Shown here: positions 6,968-14,057 of the stretch, in pieces
How the letters are laid out: every line of letters starts with the position of its first letter
Position numbering within the stretch: position 1 is the first letter of the stretch
Translations under genes and position numbers: made by a program
NCBI GenBank assembly: GCA_025362535.1
Contig: JANYGE010000360.1
Coordinates: 1-15,292, forward strand
Length of the DNA stretch: 15,292 nt
Direction: 5' to 3'
Origin: Hyphomicrobiales bacterium
GTDB taxonomy: Bacteria > Pseudomonadota > Alphaproteobacteria > Rhizobiales > Aestuariivirgaceae
Notes under the pieces: model-generated
Told to the model about the DNA's origin: nothing
Databases searched by the model: none
What the model saw: only the letters and a program-made list of their open reading frames with translations

Positions 6968-7852
6968 TTACGCGGCCTGTTCTTCTACTGGGACACCCAA
7001 GCCTAACATCCGACAAATTGCATAAACCAAGTCGGCGCGGTTCAGCGTGTAGAAATGAAAACTATCCACGCCCTCGTGCGCCAAGGCCTGCACCTGCTCA
7101 GCAGCTACCATGGCCGCAACAAGATTTCGGGTTTCAGGTTCCGCATCAAGCCCGGCAAAACGAGCACCCATTGCTGGCGGTATATGCGCACCACACTTTG
7201 CCGCAAACTCCTGAACGCGAGCAAAATTTGTCACAGGCAAAATACCAGGCAACAGTTTTATATTTATGCCACGCGCCGCAATCCGGTCGCGCAGCCGTAA
7301 GAAAAATGCATTGTGAAAAAAGAACTGCGATATCGCATGAGTAGCGCCATGATCAGCCTTATCAGCCAAAAACGCCAAATCTTCTTCGATTGAAACTGAT
7401 TCCGGATGCTTCTCTGGATAGGCCGAAACCGAAACTTGAAAATCTGCAATCTCGCGAATGCCCCGAACCAAATCGGCGGCGTTACGATAGCCTTGGGGAT
7501 GCGGCGCAAACCGTGTGCCCACACCTGCCGGAGGATCGCCACGCAAGGCAACGATATGGCGAACGCCTGAATCCCAAAATTTTTGGATGACGGCATTGAG
7601 TTCTTCCTTCGAAGCCCCAACACAGGTGAGATGAGCCGCTGGTGCTAACGTGGTTTCGTTAGCGATGCGCCGTACCGTATCAAGTGTACGGTCTTGGGTT
7701 GTGCCGCCTGCCCCATAAGTCACTGAGACAAAACTCGGCTTGACCAATTCCAGTTTGCGCAAACTTCGCCAAAAAGCCTCATCACTTTCTCCGCCTTTGG
7801 GTGGGAAGAACTCAAATGATACTGATAGGTTCTGGGATAAGTTCTGGCTCAT
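6968..7852 (-). CDS. metF: Methylenetetrahydrofolate reductase MetF
   Basis: MetF is the FAD enzyme that reduces 5,10-methylene-THF to 5-methyl-THF, the methyl donor for methionine synthesis. At 294 residues it has the usual length of a bacterial MetF, a single TIM-barrel domain without the eukaryotic regulatory half. Motifs are SFEFFPPKGG with the N-terminal catalytic glutamate, SVTYGAGGTTQDRT, AHLTCVGA, IVALRGDPP, SVSAYPEKHPES and AISQFFFHN. The ATG at 7852 overlaps the stop of the ArsR-methyltransferase gene as ATGA, so the two are translationally coupled and share the promoter upstream of 8844. This pairing suggests that methionine or SAM status controls metF through the fused regulator. 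Confidence 0.97.
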   Translation of the reverse strand: MSQNLSQNLSVSFEFFPPKGGESDEAFWRSLRKLELVKPSFVSVTYGAGGTTQDRTLDTVRRIANETTLAPAAHLTCVGASKEELNAVIQKFWDSGVRHIVALRGDPPAGVGTRFAPHPQGYRNAADLVRGIREIADFQVSVSAYPEKHPESVSIEEDLAFLADKADHGATHAISQFFFHNAFFLRLRDRIAARGINIKLLPGILPVTNFARVQEFAAKCGAHIPPAMGARFAGLDAEPETRNLVAAMVAAEQVQALAHEGVDSFHFYTLNRADLVYAICRMLGLGVPVEEQAA

Positions 7853-8844
7853 GCACGGTGCACCATTTTTTGAATTTCTGATTTATTTTGAGCGTAGCTG
7901 TCTTGAGTCTTGGCAAGCCAAATCGAAACCGTAAGTCCTTTGCGTGATTTCAACCACGGCGGTGGCAACACCTCATGCTTCACCAATTCAAGTCCGGCGC
8001 GCGCGAACCACGCCATCATTTGCTCGCTCGCCAAGCCTAAACGCCGGTGCGCATGACCACTGCGCAACTCTTCCAAATCATGTGGCGCAAAATCCACAAT
8101 CAGCAGACGGCCCTTAGCCGATAAAATTCGCCGCGCCTCAAGCAAGGCCCGCATTGGCTCATCAAGAAAATGTAAAACTTGGTGAATAGTCACAAGATCC
8201 GCAAAGCCATCTGCAAAGGGCAGCGCATAGATATCTGCCTGACGCACCTGCGCATTGCGCAAGCAATGCTGTTCAATATTGGCCCGCGCGATGGCCAGCA
8301 TTTCGCGGTTCATATCCAAACCGTAAAGATGCGTAGCCCGCCCGCTCAAAAGCTCCAGCACACGGCCCGTGCCGGTGCCCAGATCGACAACATTTTCAAA
8401 CCGCTCATCGCCCAGAAGCGCCAGCATGGAGCTTTCAACATCCGCCTCATGCACATGCAATGAACGTAACTTCGCCCAATCAGCAGCACTGGCATTGAAA
8501 TAAGCTGACGCAATTTCACTGCGCTGGCGACGAACCTCTTCGAGCCGCGCCAAATCCCCTATCAATAAATGATCCCCACTTGGCAAAAGTTCGACCAAGG
8601 CTTGCGACAAAGCTCCACTGCGCCCAGATTCACGCAGGCGAAACAAAACCCAATTGCCTTCCTTATGACGGCTGATAAGCCCAGCTTCGGTCATCAGTTT
8701 GAGATGGCGGCTGACACGGGGCTGGCTTTGGCCGAGCACATAAGTAAGCTCGGTCACATTGAGTTCTCCATGCGCCAGCACAAACAAAATGCGCAACCGC
8801 GTTGTTTCTGCAACAGCTTTCAGCCCTGATAGAAGCTCATCCAT
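7849..8844 (-). CDS. ArsR-family regulator fused to SAM-dependent methyltransferase
   Basis: This 331-residue fusion has a winged-helix ArsR domain at about 1-100 (AETTRLRILFVLAHGELNV, LGQSQPRVSRHLKLMTEAGL, HKEGNWVLFRL). A class I methyltransferase follows at about 110-325, with motif I VVDLGTGTGRVLELL at 152-166, LYGLDMN (173-179) and ADIYALPF (203-210). The metal-binding cysteines of arsenic or zinc sensors are absent, so the ligand is probably not a metal; SAM or SAH bound by the methyltransferase domain is a reasonable inference. The start is firm: GGAG at 8851-8854, six bases before the ATG. It overlaps metF by ATGA, and its own promoter carries a palindrome, so it likely represses itself and metF. 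Whether the methyltransferase domain is catalytic is unknown. Confidence 0.94.
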   Translation of the reverse strand: MDELLSGLKAVAETTRLRILFVLAHGELNVTELTYVLGQSQPRVSRHLKLMTEAGLISRHKEGNWVLFRLRESGRSGALSQALVELLPSGDHLLIGDLARLEEVRRQRSEIASAYFNASAADWAKLRSLHVHEADVESSMLALLGDERFENVVDLGTGTGRVLELLSGRATHLYGLDMNREMLAIARANIEQHCLRNAQVRQADIYALPFADGFADLVTIHQVLHFLDEPMRALLEARRILSAKGRLLIVDFAPHDLEELRSGHAHRRLGLASEQMMAWFARAGLELVKHEVLPPPWLKSRKGLTVSIWLAKTQDSYAQNKSEIQKMVHRA

Positions 8845-8861
8845 ACATATCTCCGAGAAAA

Positions 8862-8890
8862 ACTATATAAACATATCGTTATATAGACAA
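8862..8890 (-). promoter_or_regulatory. Promoter of the ArsR-methyltransferase/metF operon
   Basis: On the minus strand -35 TTGTCT (8890-8885), a 17-base spacer and -10 TATAGT (8867-8862) form a good sigma-70-type promoter. The predicted start near 8855 leaves a leader of only about 11 bases carrying the GGAG ribosome-binding site. There is no room for a SAM riboswitch between this promoter and the start codon. Confidence 0.6.
8863..8886. promoter_or_regulatory. Palindromic operator, probably for the ArsR-type regulator
   Basis: Perfect 8-base arms CTATATAA and TTATATAG flank an 8-base centre (ACATATCG). The form, an AT-rich 8-8-8 inverted repeat, is typical of ArsR-family sites. It covers the spacer and the -10 box of the promoter, where bound repressor would block polymerase. 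A partial extra half-site, CTATAAAA, lies at 8892-8899. Confidence 0.6.
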
Positions 8891-9045
8891 GCTATAAAAT
8901 GACGTTAAAAATCAATTTAATGTCGTATTTTAACCTAAAAATAAAACTTACTTGATTTTTTTTGCAACTCGTCCCAATTGCCACAGTTATGCGCATAATA
9001 TCGATGATAATATGCGTGGAATGCAAGATTCGTATTGAGGCTCAC

Positions 9046-9654
9046 ATGTTGCCAACACTCTCCCGTCGTAATTTCATCGAACTCTTGGTCGGTTCAAGTT
9101 TTGTGCCTGTTTTGGCGGGTGCAGCTTTTGCGGATGAAGGGGCTGGCTCATATGTTCAAAAACTAGGGGAAGAGGTTATAAAACTCGCCAATGGCGGGCA
9201 GCGTGGCGATAAAGCTTTGCAGCGCCGATTTGCTGCCTTGTTCAATCGCTACATCAGCATTCCTAATGTCGCAAAATTCGCCCTTGGTCCCCGCCAGAAG
9301 GATCTCCCTTCTGGTGACAAAGACATGTTCTATGATTTGGTGGCGAACTATGCAGCCGCCCTCTTTGTTTGGTATGTTGAGGATTTTCAAGGTGATAGGC
9401 TCGAGATTACCGACAGTGCTGAGCAAGGCAAATTTACGACAGTAGACACCACCATCAAGGGTGGCGGACTTGGCGGCGAGAAGTTGCGCTGGCGTGTCTT
9501 AGGTTCGGGTGGCAGCTACCACATCGCCGACCTCAATGTAAAAGGCGTGTGGTTGACAATTTCAATGAAAAAGCTTTTTGCCGATACCTTGAAATCTTCC
9601 GATGGCGATTTCCAGGCGCTTTACGCAAAATTGCGCGAAGCTGAAACTTGGTAG
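9046..9654 (+). CDS. MlaC/Ttg2D-family exported phospholipid-binding protein, copy 1
   Basis: The product is 202 residues and belongs to the MlaC (Tol_Tol_Ttg2) family of periplasmic proteins that carry phospholipids to or from an inner-membrane MCE transporter. The N-terminus LSRRNFIELL (5-14) is a twin-arginine signal, with likely cleavage after AFA at 29, so it may be exported folded. Family blocks are FNRYISIPNVAKFALGPRQ (66-84) and YHIADLNVKGVWLTISMKK (158-176), then SSDGDFQALYAKL. I chose ATG 9046 because GAGG lies five bases upstream and the signal begins there; the open frame extends to 8962 without features. Two further MlaC-like genes lie nearby, but no mlaFEDB genes. The family call is good; transport direction and partner are unknown. 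Confidence 0.88.
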   Translation: MLPTLSRRNFIELLVGSSFVPVLAGAAFADEGAGSYVQKLGEEVIKLANGGQRGDKALQRRFAALFNRYISIPNVAKFALGPRQKDLPSGDKDMFYDLVANYAAALFVWYVEDFQGDRLEITDSAEQGKFTTVDTTIKGGGLGGEKLRWRVLGSGGSYHIADLNVKGVWLTISMKKLFADTLKSSDGDFQALYAKLREAETW

Positions 9655-9721
9655 TGTGAATTATTGTTTTACCAATCATTAACCATGGCTGGCTGACAAG
9701 GCCTCTGGTAAATTACGAATC

Positions 9722-10276
9722 ATGATCACACGCCGCACTTTTTTTTCGATCTCTCTTGCTGCACTGGCAACGCCAGTATTGGCAGATGATCATCCGTCCA
9801 TTGCCTTCATGAATCAGGTCGGCAAGGATTTGCTGCATGCTCACCGATTGGGCACTGTTTCCGCCTTCCAGCGGGTCATTCAAAGATATGCTGATGTAAG
9901 CGGCATAGCCGATTACTCCCTCGGTCAATACAATGTAACGGGTAGTCAAAAGAGCCAATATCAGTATGGCGTTGCTAAATTCATGTCGCGCTATTTCGCT
10001 GAGCAATCTCATGATTACCCCGTCGCGAAATATGAAGTGGGGGAAGCTACGGTCGCCGACAATAAGGATGTATTTGTCAGTACCAAAGTGTTCATGATGG
10101 CTGGCCAAACCTATAGTGTCACATGGCGACTATCTTGGATTGGCGGGCAATACAAAGTTGTTGATGCAAAATTCCTTGGTTTTTCGATGGTCAACCAGCA
10201 GCGCAGCTTGTTCACATCCTATGTCGGAAAACATAATGGCAATGTGGGTGATTTGATCACTGCACTCAATCGATAG
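9722..10276 (+). CDS. MlaC/Ttg2D-family exported protein, copy 2
   Basis: The 184-residue product has a twin-arginine-like signal, TRRTFFSI at 3-10, with likely cleavage after VLA at 21. It is the most divergent of the three MlaC-like proteins here. RYADVSGIADYSLGQYNVT (55-73) aligns with the FALGP block of the others but has lost the GPxxKDLP part. QYKVVDAKFLGFSMVNQQRS (143-162) aligns with the IADxxVxGxW block, with phenylalanine instead of tryptophan. The ending GNVGDLITAL matches GDVGALMSWL of copy 3. It starts 67 bases after copy 1 and is probably co-transcribed with it. A lipid-carrier role is inferred from the family; the changed residues could mean another ligand. Confidence 0.82.
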   Translation: MITRRTFFSISLAALATPVLADDHPSIAFMNQVGKDLLHAHRLGTVSAFQRVIQRYADVSGIADYSLGQYNVTGSQKSQYQYGVAKFMSRYFAEQSHDYPVAKYEVGEATVADNKDVFVSTKVFMMAGQTYSVTWRLSWIGGQYKVVDAKFLGFSMVNQQRSLFTSYVGKHNGNVGDLITALNR

Positions 10277-10331
10277 GTTTCCTTAACTTCGTGGTGGGAA
10301 TGTTAGCTCTCATCTGAAGGGGAGCCGCGCG

Positions 10332-10967
10332 ATGCGGAAATTATTTATACTTACGTCTATTCTTGGTCTTACCGCCTGCTCGTCGGGCCAACGCTCTCCC
10401 CTGTTTGAAACCGATGGCGTACAAAAGCCTGAACAATCCTGTTCTGTTGATCCAAGACGTTTTGCCAAGGCTGAACCCATAAAAGATTTTAGCGAAGGCA
10501 ATGGCTGTGGTGTAACCAATGGCTACCGTGTTTTTGCTACAAGTGGAGTTTCTTTCAGCCAGCCGGCTACTATCACCTGCAATGTCGCCAACACATTTAA
10601 TGATTGGGTGCAGGACACCGTGCAACCCCATGCCCAAGAAATCTATGGCTCGAAAGTCATGTCCATTAAAATTGCGGCTTCTTACTCTTGTCGCCCGCGC
10701 AACAATGTGCGCGGTGCCAAACTTAGCGAACATGGCATGGGCAATGCCATTGATGTCGCCGGATTTACTTTGGCTGACGGACGTGAAATATCGGTTGTGG
10801 ACGACTACTACGGCTCACGCGACAATCGAACTTTTTTGCGCACGGTTCGTAGCGAGGCCTGTGGGCCGTTTCACACGGTGCTCGGCCCCGGCTCAGATGC
10901 CAATCACAAAGATCATATTCACTTAGACTTACAGCGCGAGAGAAGCGGCGGGCCTTACTGCCACTAA
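10332..10967 (+). CDS. Extensin-like C-terminal domain lipoprotein
   Basis: This 211-residue lipoprotein has a signal ending in the lipobox LTAC (C16). An extensin-like C domain, common in Rhizobiales, follows at about 55-211. It carries SEHGMGNAIDVAGF (132-145) and ANHKDHIHLDL (190-200). H134 and D141 (H-x6-D) with H195 and H197 (H-x-H) reproduce the metal-ligand pattern of LAS-type peptidases such as D,D-carboxypeptidase M15, so peptidoglycan hydrolysis or binding is a reasonable inference, not shown. Seven cysteines after the lipobox cysteine allow disulfides in the periplasm. AAGGGGAG lies seven bases before the ATG. It follows MlaC copy 2 by 55 bases. Its stop overlaps that of the convergent EamA gene by CTAA. 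Confidence 0.9.
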   Translation: MRKLFILTSILGLTACSSGQRSPLFETDGVQKPEQSCSVDPRRFAKAEPIKDFSEGNGCGVTNGYRVFATSGVSFSQPATITCNVANTFNDWVQDTVQPHAQEIYGSKVMSIKIAASYSCRPRNNVRGAKLSEHGMGNAIDVAGFTLADGREISVVDDYYGSRDNRTFLRTVRSEACGPFHTVLGPGSDANHKDHIHLDLQRERSGGPYCH

Positions 10968-11839
10968 GCTTTGTTCTGCACTTGCGATTTGCGCCCAAAC
11001 CAAACACAGACCGCAACAAGCAATGCAAATAAAAGCGATCGCAATGTTAAAGGCTCTCCCAACATGAAAAAGGCTGCAATTTGCGACATGAAGGTTTGCA
11101 ACAGTTGAACCTGCCCCACCTTAGCAACACCTCCCACCGCTAGACCCTTATTCCATGCAAAAAATCCAATGAGCTGACTCATCAACGCTAAATAAGCAAA
11201 GCAGGTCCAGGCTTGCAAAGTCTCTTGGCCAGTGATGCCAAGCGCGAAATACCAGGTGAGCGGAACTGTAACTGGCAGAGCCACAATCAATGCCCAGCAG
11301 ATGACTTGCCATCCCCCGAGCCTCCGCGAAAGATGGCCTCCGGCGGCATAACCCATGGCGGCTGCAATCACAGCGAGGACCAACAAACTGTCGGCACCGT
11401 GCAGCGCCACGCCACCATCCCACAGGGCATAAACAACCACTGTCGATGACCCCAGCACACTCCATAACCAGAAGGAGAACGAAGGCTTTTCACCAGCAAA
11501 AATCGTGCTCATAAATGCTGTGCCTAAAGGCAACAAGGCCAACACCACACTGCCATGAGAGGCAGGAGCCGTTTTCATAGCAAGTGAAGACAGGATCGGA
11601 AAACCAAACACAACACCTGCAGCAATCACCATGAGACTGCGCAGGTCTGCCCAATCAGGTCGCGGTTGCCGCGTGAATAGAAGAAGCGGAATGGCAACCA
11701 GAGCAGCCACCACGGCCCTGCCACTGCTGATAAACAATGGATCAAAAGAGCGAACTGCGAGCCGTGTAAAAGGCAGGGTCAGCGAAAAAATTGCAACCCC
11801 AATGAAGCCAAGTAGATAGCCGCGTGTGACTATGTTCAT
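10964..11839 (-). CDS. EamA-type (DMT superfamily) membrane transporter
   Basis: The product is a 291-residue polytopic membrane protein with about ten hydrophobic segments in two similar halves, the normal build of EamA/RhaT exporters in the drug/metabolite transporter superfamily. It starts GYLLGFIGVAIFSLTLPFTRLAV, and the second half contains GFFAWNKGLAVGGVAKVGQV and FFMLGEPLT, frequent in this family. The substrate cannot be inferred. The ATG overlaps the stop of the GST gene as ATGA, so the two are an operon transcribed from upstream of 12465. It is convergent with the extensin-like gene. Confidence 0.91.
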   Translation of the reverse strand: MNIVTRGYLLGFIGVAIFSLTLPFTRLAVRSFDPLFISSGRAVVAALVAIPLLLFTRQPRPDWADLRSLMVIAAGVVFGFPILSSLAMKTAPASHGSVVLALLPLGTAFMSTIFAGEKPSFSFWLWSVLGSSTVVVYALWDGGVALHGADSLLVLAVIAAAMGYAAGGHLSRRLGGWQVICWALIVALPVTVPLTWYFALGITGQETLQAWTCFAYLALMSQLIGFFAWNKGLAVGGVAKVGQVQLLQTFMSQIAAFFMLGEPLTLRSLLFALLVAVCVWFGRKSQVQNKA

Positions 11840-12465
11840 AGCGGCATATCATTTTTCAACCAAACGGACGCAATTTTTGGGCGAGCTGCGACGGCATGAT
11901 AATGTGACCTTATATTTGGATGGCGCGCAAACAGCTCTTCTAAATCAGGGGCCCAACTCACCAGCATGGTCGCATAAATATCAACGGCACTAAAAGTCTC
12001 GCCTAAAATAAATGGCCCCTGCCCCAGCGCCGAGGCAAACAAAGCATAGTCACGATCCATGTGTTCGATTGCCTTAGCTTTTATTGCCGAGCTATGAGTA
12101 ACATCCGTAGAATATCGTTCGGGATAAAACAGCCGCAAATCAGCCATGTAAACCGAACTGGCAAAATATAGCATCCAGCGTAGATAGTGTGGCCGCTGCG
12201 GTGAATTGAGTGCCGGAGCCAGACCAGCCGCAGGATAAAGGTCTGCGAGGTAGATCATAATAGCAGCACTCTCCGTCATAATGCTGTCATCAAGCAGTCG
12301 CAGAACTGGCACTTCTCCTCGCGGATTTATAGCATAAAACTCTTTGGGAAAAGCGCCATCAGGCTGCCGCAAAATCTCAATCAAGCGATAGTCAACGCCC
12401 AACTCCGCCAATAACGCCTCAGCGGCAGCCGAGCCTGAATTTGGTCTAGAATAGAGTGTGAACAT
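11836..12465 (-). CDS. Glutathione S-transferase family protein
   Basis: The 209-residue protein has a thioredoxin-like N-terminal domain (FTLYSRPNSGSAAAEALL at 2-19, the cis-proline region PRGEVPVL, and the glutathione gamma-Glu site TESAAIMIYL) and an all-helical C-terminal domain (PFILGETFSAVDIYATMLV). Such proteins conjugate or reduce electrophiles with glutathione in the cytosol; the substrate is unknown. The start at 12465 is firm: AGGAG lies six bases before the ATG. The frame is open to 12576, but that extension reads through the divergent promoter region. It forms an operon with the EamA gene by an ATGA overlap, which hints at detoxification or export of a conjugate, as inference only. 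Confidence 0.93.
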   Translation of the reverse strand: MFTLYSRPNSGSAAAEALLAELGVDYRLIEILRQPDGAFPKEFYAINPRGEVPVLRLLDDSIMTESAAIMIYLADLYPAAGLAPALNSPQRPHYLRWMLYFASSVYMADLRLFYPERYSTDVTHSSAIKAKAIEHMDRDYALFASALGQGPFILGETFSAVDIYATMLVSWAPDLEELFARHPNIRSHYHAVAARPKIASVWLKNDMPL

Positions 12466-12476
12466 GAACTTCTCCT

Positions 12477-12506
12477 TTGGACGCGAACCGATAAACACTC
12501 TATATG
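12477..12506 (+). promoter_or_regulatory. Candidate promoter of the acyltransferase gene
   Basis: TTGGAC (12477-12482) and TATATG (12501-12506) are separated by 18 bases in the 85-base gap between the divergent GST and acyltransferase genes. The match is moderate. I saw no equally good box pair for the GST direction. Confidence 0.35.
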
Positions 12507-12550
12507 CATCTAACACAGTGTCTTCCATAGAACCAAGGAACCCAACTGCG

Positions 12551-13453
12551 ATGGTGCAGGCCCCGGCCAAACGCAACGTGCGTTTTTCATATTCGACAGC
12601 AGATCAACCTTTGCTGCAGCGCGCGGTGATTCAGGCTATTGAAAAGATCGGGGGACAACGCAAGCTCAAAAAGCTCTACATCCAGCATCAAGAAAATCTT
12701 TCGCGTGGTGATAGTTTTTTTGACTCCGCCATGCGTTTGCTCCGCATCAATGTCACCCATGATGACAATCTTTCGCTAACGCCCAAAACTGGCCCAGTCG
12801 TTTTTATTTCCAATCACCCTTACGGCGTGTTGGATGGCATCACCCTCACCTGGCTTGCCCTCAAAGTTCGGCCCGATACAAAAGTGCTGGCCAACGACGT
12901 GCTGTGCCAAGCGCCGGAAGCAGCAACACATCTATTGCCAGTGGCATTTGCTCCAACAAGAGAAGCCCGCGAAACCAATGTGAATTCGCGCCGCCAAGCG
13001 CAAGACTGGCTAAAGCAAGGTGGTGCCGTTGGCATATTTCCAGGCGGCGGCGTCTCAACCTCTGAGCAACCACACCGCGGCCAAGCTGTAGACCTCGCTT
13101 GGGCCCCCTTCACCGCAAAATTGATCCGCATGAGCAAGGCAACCGTTGTTCCGGTGTTCTTCACCGGCCAGAATAGCCGCCTCTTTCAATTGGCCAGCCA
13201 CCTGAGTCTCACCCTGCGATTGTCTCTCGTATTCCGTGAAACCGCGCGCCGCATCGGCACTGATTTGGCAGTGCGTGTGGGCAAACCAATTCTCTTCAGT
13301 GAAATCGAACATCTCACTGATCGTGATGATATGATTCGAGAACTGCGCAAACGCACTTATGCGTTAGCACGGCCTAGCGACATCAGAGGCAATCCAAAAG
13401 ACCTGCATCTGCGCCAAGGCCGCGTTAAAGGCTGGAAGAATAATTCAGACTAA
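12551..13453 (+). CDS. Lysophospholipid-type acyltransferase (PlsC superfamily)
   Basis: A 300-residue acyltransferase, probably transferring an acyl chain to a lysophospholipid or similar lipid at the inner membrane. Motif I is VFISNHPYGVLDG (84-96) with H89 and D95. The H-to-D spacing is one residue longer than the classic HX4D, as in the NHPxGxLDG subgroup that includes hemolysin-like COG3176 proteins. FPGGGVST (163-170) replaces the FPEGTRS motif, and VVPVFFTGQNS is the later proline block. I chose ATG 12551, with AAGGA about 11 bases upstream; an in-frame ATG at 12458 lies inside the GST start and is unlikely. Ornithine-lipid or phosphatidic-acid synthesis are both possible; I cannot choose. 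The next gene on the strand encodes MlaC-like copy 3. Confidence 0.88.
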   Translation: MVQAPAKRNVRFSYSTADQPLLQRAVIQAIEKIGGQRKLKKLYIQHQENLSRGDSFFDSAMRLLRINVTHDDNLSLTPKTGPVVFISNHPYGVLDGITLTWLALKVRPDTKVLANDVLCQAPEAATHLLPVAFAPTREARETNVNSRRQAQDWLKQGGAVGIFPGGGVSTSEQPHRGQAVDLAWAPFTAKLIRMSKATVVPVFFTGQNSRLFQLASHLSLTLRLSLVFRETARRIGTDLAVRVGKPILFSEIEHLTDRDDMIRELRKRTYALARPSDIRGNPKDLHLRQGRVKGWKNNSD

Positions 13454-13529
13454 GCCACCGTTGCCCACTTGTCATAATTCACACACAAGATAAGCAGTGT
13501 GGCGGGACAGTGATTTGGTGGATTCGTCG

Positions 13530-14057
13530 ATGAAATACTTCCTAAGCATTTTTTCGCTCCTTGCCGCTTTTAGTTTTATTGTACCAGTTCAGGCCGAACC
13601 TTGCGCGGCTGAAGGCTTTGTTCAAGATGCAGGCGCTGCCTTTATGGGTGCTGCAAGATCAGGCTCGGCTGGGGCTTTCACGGGCGCGGCCTCGCGCTAC
13701 GCTGATTTACGCGGCATTGCCCTTTTTGCCCTTGGCCCCTACCGCAAAGATTTACCTCGCAGCCGCGAAGGCGAATATGTGGCACTGACCAAAAAATTCA
13801 TGGGAAGTTTCATGGCCCAATATGCTGAGCATTTCAGTGGCACTGGCATGACCATCACCAAATGTGCTGGCAACACAATAGCAACAAAACTCTCCACCGG
13901 GCAGATCCTCACCTTCCGCTTGCAAGGCAGCCACCGCATCGCCGATGTGAGCGTCTCCGGCATCTGGCTAGCGCAAACCATGCGCAGCAAATTCACTGGT
14001 GTAATTAAAAAAAATGATGGCGATGTGGGTGCGCTGATGAGCTGGCTGGGGAATTAA
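13530..14057 (+). CDS. MlaC/Ttg2D-like exported protein, copy 3
   Basis: A 175-residue protein with a Sec signal peptide (MKYFLSIFSLLAAFSFIVPV, likely cleavage after QA at 22). It is homologous to the two MlaC-like proteins at 9046 and 9722: SRYADLRGIALFALGPYRKD (56-75) matches FALGPRQKDLP of copy 1, and HRIADVSVSGIWLAQTMRSK (135-154) and NDGDVGALMSWL match the C-terminal blocks. It differs by having no twin-arginine motif and two cysteines (C25, C112) that may form a disulfide. I favour ATG 13530, with GGTGGA seven bases upstream, over an in-frame GTG at 13497. It is 76 bases after the acyltransferase gene, so they may be co-transcribed. Its stop overlaps that of hicB by TTAA. Confidence 0.82.
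   Translation: MKYFLSIFSLLAAFSFIVPVQAEPCAAEGFVQDAGAAFMGAARSGSAGAFTGAASRYADLRGIALFALGPYRKDLPRSREGEYVALTKKFMGSFMAQYAEHFSGTGMTITKCAGNTIATKLSTGQILTFRLQGSHRIADVSVSGIWLAQTMRSKFTGVIKKNDGDVGALMSWLGN

Noticed and set aside
7018..7344. Plus-strand open frames inside metF and the ArsR-methyltransferase gene
   Set aside because: They are antisense shadows of well-supported genes, with no ribosome-binding site or protein features.
8900..8935. A CtrA binding site (TTAA-N7-TTAA) in the AT-rich gap
   Set aside because: The TTAA words here are 8 and 9 bases apart, not 7, and the region is AT-rich enough to give them by chance.
8845..8960. A SAM riboswitch upstream of the metF operon
   Set aside because: The good promoter at 8862-8890 leaves a leader of about 11 bases, and I see no SAM-II-like or similar fold in the AT-rich stretch above it.
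8962..9045. An N-terminal extension of MlaC-like copy 1
   Set aside because: The GAGG ribosome-binding site and the twin-arginine signal both fit the ATG at 9046.
9655..9721. A TTTACCA...TGGTAAA inverted repeat between MlaC-like copies 1 and 2 as a terminator or operator
   Set aside because: The arms are about 40 bases apart with no T-run, and no regulator points to it.
12458..12550. An acyltransferase start at 12458 overlapping the GST start
   Set aside because: It would place the start inside the divergent GST ribosome-binding region with no Shine-Dalgarno sequence of its own; ATG 12551 has AAGGA upstream.
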